From: Phascolarctobacterium sp.
Lineage (GTDB): Bacteria > Bacillota > Negativicutes > Acidaminococcales > Acidaminococcaceae
Assembly: GCA_019417125.1 (NCBI GenBank)
Contig: DXVZ01000158.1
Coordinates: 853 to 8,834 of the forward strand
Length of the DNA stretch: 7,982 nt
Direction of reading: 5' to 3'
Under the pieces are notes generated by a model, which made no database searches, had not been told where the DNA came from, and saw only the letters and a list, made by a program, of their open reading frames with translations. The position numbers and the translations under genes were made by a program. Positions 5,674 through 7,982 of the stretch are shown here, in pieces (position 1 is the first letter of the stretch; each line of letters opens with the position of its first letter).

Positions 5674-6391
5674 CTTTCTTTCCTCCCAAACTTTTTATTT
5701 CTGCCATAGTAATTTTTCCTTCATACAACGCTTTGCCGGTAATAGCACCGTATACGCCAAGGCGCTGCAAGTTTTGCAGGTCAGCAATACAGCTCATCCC
5801 GCCGGAAGCAATCAGCTTAATGCCCAGCAATGCCTGCAATTTTGCCAGCATTTCCATATTAGGCCCTGTCAGCATGCCGTCGCGGCTGATGTCGGTATAA
5901 ACTATCGTTTCAATGCCAATTCCCAACAAGAACTGTGCAAACGGCAGCACCTTTTTATCGCTGCCGCTTACCCAGCCGCGCGTTGCCACAACGTCTCCCT
6001 TAGCATCGATGGATACAGCAAGCTGCGAGCCGTATTTCTGCGCCATCGCTGTAATAAAGGCTTCGTCCTCCACGGCTTTAGAGCCGATGATAACCCTTGC
6101 CGCACCTGCCGCAAGGTATTTTTTTATAATTTCTTCACTGCGGACCCCGCCGCCAATCTGCACCGGTATGCCCACAGCCTTACATATTTGGGCGACAATA
6201 TCAGCATTTTGTGTTTCGCCGCTGAATGCGCCGTCTAAATCGACGACGTGCAAATACTCCGCGCCCTCGCCGCGCCATTTCAGCGCCGCTTCCACCGGGT
6301 CATCAAAATAGGCAGTGCTGTCCTCTTTAATGCCCTGGCGCAGGCGTACCGCACGCCCGCCCTGTATATCTATAGCTGGAAATACAATCAT
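5642..6391 (-). CDS. hisA: ProFAR isomerase (phosphoribosylformimino-AICAR-P isomerase)
   Basis: This 249-residue (beta/alpha)8 barrel catalyses the Amadori rearrangement of ProFAR to PRFAR, the step just before HisHF. Key features are MIVFPAIDIQGGRAVRLRQG with Asp8, VDLDGAFSG (50-58), IGGGVRS (79-85), SIDAKGD (127-133) with Asp129, YTDISRDGMLTGPN (165-178) and IASGGM (194-199). The open frame extends eight codons further upstream to 6415. I chose the ATG at 6391 because family members begin there, because AGGAAGG lies 8 bp before it, and because it avoids overlap with hisH, which ends 4 bp away. Its last 32 bp overlap the hisF start and give a short non-conserved tail (KKDAGEANCALS). Confidence 0.95.
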   Translation of the reverse strand: MIVFPAIDIQGGRAVRLRQGIKEDSTAYFDDPVEAALKWRGEGAEYLHVVDLDGAFSGETQNADIVAQICKAVGIPVQIGGGVRSEEIIKKYLAAGAARVIIGSKAVEDEAFITAMAQKYGSQLAVSIDAKGDVVATRGWVSGSDKKVLPFAQFLLGIGIETIVYTDISRDGMLTGPNMEMLAKLQALLGIKLIASGGMSCIADLQNLQRLGVYGAITGKALYEGKITMAEIKSLGGKKDAGEANCALS

Positions 6392-6395
6392 ACCT

Positions 6396-7013
6396 TCAGC
6401 CTTCCTTCCGTACATAGTCGATAACGTTCTGCAAAAGCTGCGCCCCTACGCGCCCGCTTTTTTCCGGATGGAACTGAAAACCCAGCACGTTCTCCCTGCC
6501 GCAGATGGCAGGCACAGGCTGGCCGTACTGCGCCACAGCAATTACGTCCGGCGTATCCACCGGCGTTTTGTAGTAAGAATGCACAAAATACACGTACGGG
6601 TGCTGCGGCAAACCGTTTTGCAGCCAGTGCGGAGCGCGGAACTCCAGCTCGTTCCAGCCCATGTGCGGCACCTTCAAATTAGTACGGAACGGCACAATCT
6701 CTCCTGGCAAAAAGCCAAGTCCCTCATACTCGCCGCCCTCGTAGTCTTTTTCAAACAACGCCTGCATCCCCAGGCACACGCCCATTAAAAATTTACCTCG
6801 GCGTACTTCATCCTGCAAAACAGGTATTAGCCCGAACTTTTTTAAATTTGCCACAGCATCGCGGATTGCGCCCACGCCCGGCAGCTGCACCAGCCCGGCG
6901 TTGCGGATAATCTGCGGGTCGCGCGTAATAACTGCATCGGCGTCCAGGCGCTTCCACGCATTATAAACGTTGGCCAGGTTGCCAACCTCGTAATCAATAA
7001 TCGCTACCTGCAT
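6396..7013 (-). CDS. hisH: Imidazole glycerol phosphate synthase, glutaminase subunit
   Basis: This 205-residue class I glutamine amidotransferase supplies ammonia from glutamine to HisF. The catalytic triad is complete: Cys80 in the nucleophile elbow GVCLGMQ (78-84), then His182 and Glu184 in GFQFHPEKSG (178-187). The oxyanion-strand block LPGVGAI (44-50) and the HMGWN interface motif (117-121) are present. The start shown is the ATG at 7013, which overlaps the hisB stop by one base (TGATG) and lies 7 bp after AAAGGGG (7027-7021). A GTG one codon upstream (7016) is the alternative. The conserved IDYG near the N-terminus reads IDYE here, a minor variation. Confidence 0.96.
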   Translation of the reverse strand: MQVAIIDYEVGNLANVYNAWKRLDADAVITRDPQIIRNAGLVQLPGVGAIRDAVANLKKFGLIPVLQDEVRRGKFLMGVCLGMQALFEKDYEGGEYEGLGFLPGEIVPFRTNLKVPHMGWNELEFRAPHWLQNGLPQHPYVYFVHSYYKTPVDTPDVIAVAQYGQPVPAICGRENVLGFQFHPEKSGRVGAQLLQNVIDYVRKEG

Positions 7014-7591
7014 CACAGCACCCCTTTCGTGGAAAGTACACCGCTGCCGCTTACCGTCACAGCTTTTTTCAGTGCATGACCCAGCGCCTTAAAGACGGAT
7101 TCCACAATGTGGTGTGCGTTATCGCCGTATAAATTGGCAATATGCAGGTTCATACGCGCGTTAACGGCAAAAGCATACAAAAATTCTTTCAGCATTTCCG
7201 TTTCAAACGTGCCGATGCGTTCAACTTTCAGCGGCACATTACAAACCAAATACGGGCGGCCGCTTAAATCCACCACAACGCGTGTCAGCGCTTCGTCCAT
7301 CGGGCAATAAAAGCAGCCGTAACGGTTAATGCCTTTTTTATCACCCAACGCTTGTGCCAACGCCTCGCCAAACACAATGCCTAAATCTTCCAGCGTATGG
7401 TGGTTATCAACTTCCAAATCGCCCTGCACGGAAATTTTTAAATCCATGCCGCTATGGCAGGTAAACAGGTTCAGCATATGGTCAAAAAAGCCGATGCCGG
7501 TAGTGCCTTCAAAGCTGCCGCTGCCATCAATATTCAGGCTTACGCCGATTTTGGTTTCCGCCGTTTCGCGTTTAACTTCAGCACTGCGCAT
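7013..7591 (-). CDS. hisB: Imidazoleglycerol-phosphate dehydratase (monofunctional)
   Basis: This 192-residue enzyme dehydrates imidazole glycerol phosphate to imidazole acetol phosphate in a manganese-dependent reaction. The two halves of the internal duplication each carry their His-rich metal motif: FFDHML (35-40) and DNHHTLED (62-69) in the first, GDNAHHIVES (156-165) in the second, with STKG near the C-terminus (187-190). The protein begins directly with the dehydratase domain and has no histidinol-phosphatase domain, unlike the enterobacterial fusion. A separate phosphatase must therefore exist elsewhere. AAAGGAGG (7605-7598) sits 6 bp before the ATG. The first 14 bp overlap the end of hisC, and the stop overlaps the hisH start. 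Confidence 0.97.
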   Translation of the reverse strand: MRSAEVKRETAETKIGVSLNIDGSGSFEGTTGIGFFDHMLNLFTCHSGMDLKISVQGDLEVDNHHTLEDLGIVFGEALAQALGDKKGINRYGCFYCPMDEALTRVVVDLSGRPYLVCNVPLKVERIGTFETEMLKEFLYAFAVNARMNLHIANLYGDNAHHIVESVFKALGHALKKAVTVSGSGVLSTKGVL

Positions 7592-7982
7592 TTTTTGCCT
7601 CCTTTATCAGCACTTCCGCAACTTTTTGTACTACGTCCATTGTTGTTACCGTAATGCGCAGGCAGTTTTGCAGCGCCGCCGTTTTATAGCTGCGCACGCT
7701 GATTCCCGCTGCACTCAGCGCTTTTACCGCCGCCGCGCCGTCCGGCATACGCACCAGCAAAAAGTTGGTGGCGCTTGGATAAACAGTTATGCCCGGCACA
7801 TTTTGCAGCGCGTTGTACAGGTATTCGCGCGCCGCCAGCGTCGGCGGCAGGTTGTGCGCTAAAATCATCTCGCAGTACTTCATTACTGAAAGCGCCGCAA
7901 TCTGCGAAACGCTGCTTACGTTATACACCGGTTTTACCAGCGACATCGCCTGAATAATTTCTTTCTGCGCAACGGCGTAACC
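7578..7982 (-). CDS. hisC: Histidinol-phosphate aminotransferase, C-terminal part (cut by window edge)
   Basis: The frame is open from the right edge to the TGA at 7580-7578 and gives the last 134 residues of a fold-type I PLP aminotransferase. The fragment starts GYAVAQKEIIQAM, just after the expected PLP-lysine region. It contains VKPVYNVSSVSQIAA (17-31), PSATNFLLVRMPDG in the small domain, and NCLRITVTT near the end, whose Arg is the conserved substrate-carboxylate ligand. These match HisC, which transfers an amino group from glutamate to imidazole acetol phosphate. Its place immediately before hisB supports this over other class I/II aminotransferases. An internal ATG at 7946 is not the start. 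The N-terminus and catalytic lysine lie outside the window. Confidence 0.92.
   Translation of the reverse strand, partial: GYAVAQKEIIQAMSLVKPVYNVSSVSQIAALSVMKYCEMILAHNLPPTLAAREYLYNALQNVPGITVYPSATNFLLVRMPDGAAAVKALSAAGISVRSYKTAALQNCLRITVTTMDVVQKVAEVLIKEAKNAQC

Noticed and set aside
6392..6415. Upstream-extended start of hisA (eight extra codons, MYGRKAEG)
   Set aside because: HisA proteins begin at MIVFPAIDIQGG. A good ribosome site lies 8 bp before the ATG at 6391, and the extension would overlap hisH needlessly.
4507..6788. Long plus-strand open frames opposite hisIE, hisF, hisA and hisH (for example 4987-5709, 5600-6238 and 6315-6788)
   Set aside because: They are antisense to clearly functional his genes, have no recognisable domains or ribosome sites, and have atypical Cys/His/Arg-rich translations typical of reverse-strand shadows.
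7578..7946. Short separate gene of 122 codons starting at 7946
   Set aside because: The frame stays open to the window edge, and the upstream residues (GYAVAQKEIIQA) continue the HisC homology, so it is the tail of hisC.

Overview
This window reads as ordinary chromosomal DNA from a low-to-mid GC bacterium, most likely a Bacillota. The case rests on strong GGAGG ribosome sites, a compact hisC-hisB-hisH-hisA-hisF-hisIE gene order with a fused hisIE and a single-domain hisB, and an SLC1-type transporter of a subtype I associate with clostridia and Negativicutes. A narrower placement (for example Negativicutes) is a guess. I see no phage, IS element, CRISPR array, rRNA or tRNA gene.

Layout. (1) 1-273, minus strand: the N-terminal part of an AzlC-type branched-chain amino acid exporter subunit, cut by the window edge. 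(2) 274-486: a divergent promoter region. It holds a perfect-consensus sigma-A promoter for azlC and a weaker promoter overlapping a short palindrome for the rightward gene. (3) 487-1491, plus: a DUF362 protein of unknown function, closed by a hairpin terminator. (4) 1687-3968, plus: a two-gene unit made of a PLP-dependent threonine aldolase-family enzyme and, 17 bp downstream, an SLC1/DAACS sodium-coupled symporter, followed by a probable terminator. (5) 3969-4198: a convergent intergenic region with a strong hairpin that can terminate transcription from both sides. (6) 4199-7982, minus: six histidine biosynthesis genes, with hisC running off the right edge.

How the genes work together. The his genes form one tightly packed transcription unit read right to left, with neighbours overlapping or separated by only 4 bp. 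HisB and HisC carry out the dehydratase and transaminase steps. HisIE, HisA and the HisH-HisF complex carry PR-ATP to imidazole glycerol phosphate. hisG and hisD are not in the window and would be expected beyond the right edge. In the aldolase-transporter pair, the transporter has Thr in place of the Arg that binds the acidic side chain in aspartate/glutamate carriers. That suggests it imports a neutral amino acid, such as serine or threonine, for the neighbouring enzyme. This pair is visibly more AT-rich than its surroundings.

I did not find a convincing undescribed system. The observations most worth a second look are the substrate switch in the transporter and its pairing with the aldolase, the regulatory region between azlC and the DUF362 gene, and an insertion in the HisE domain.
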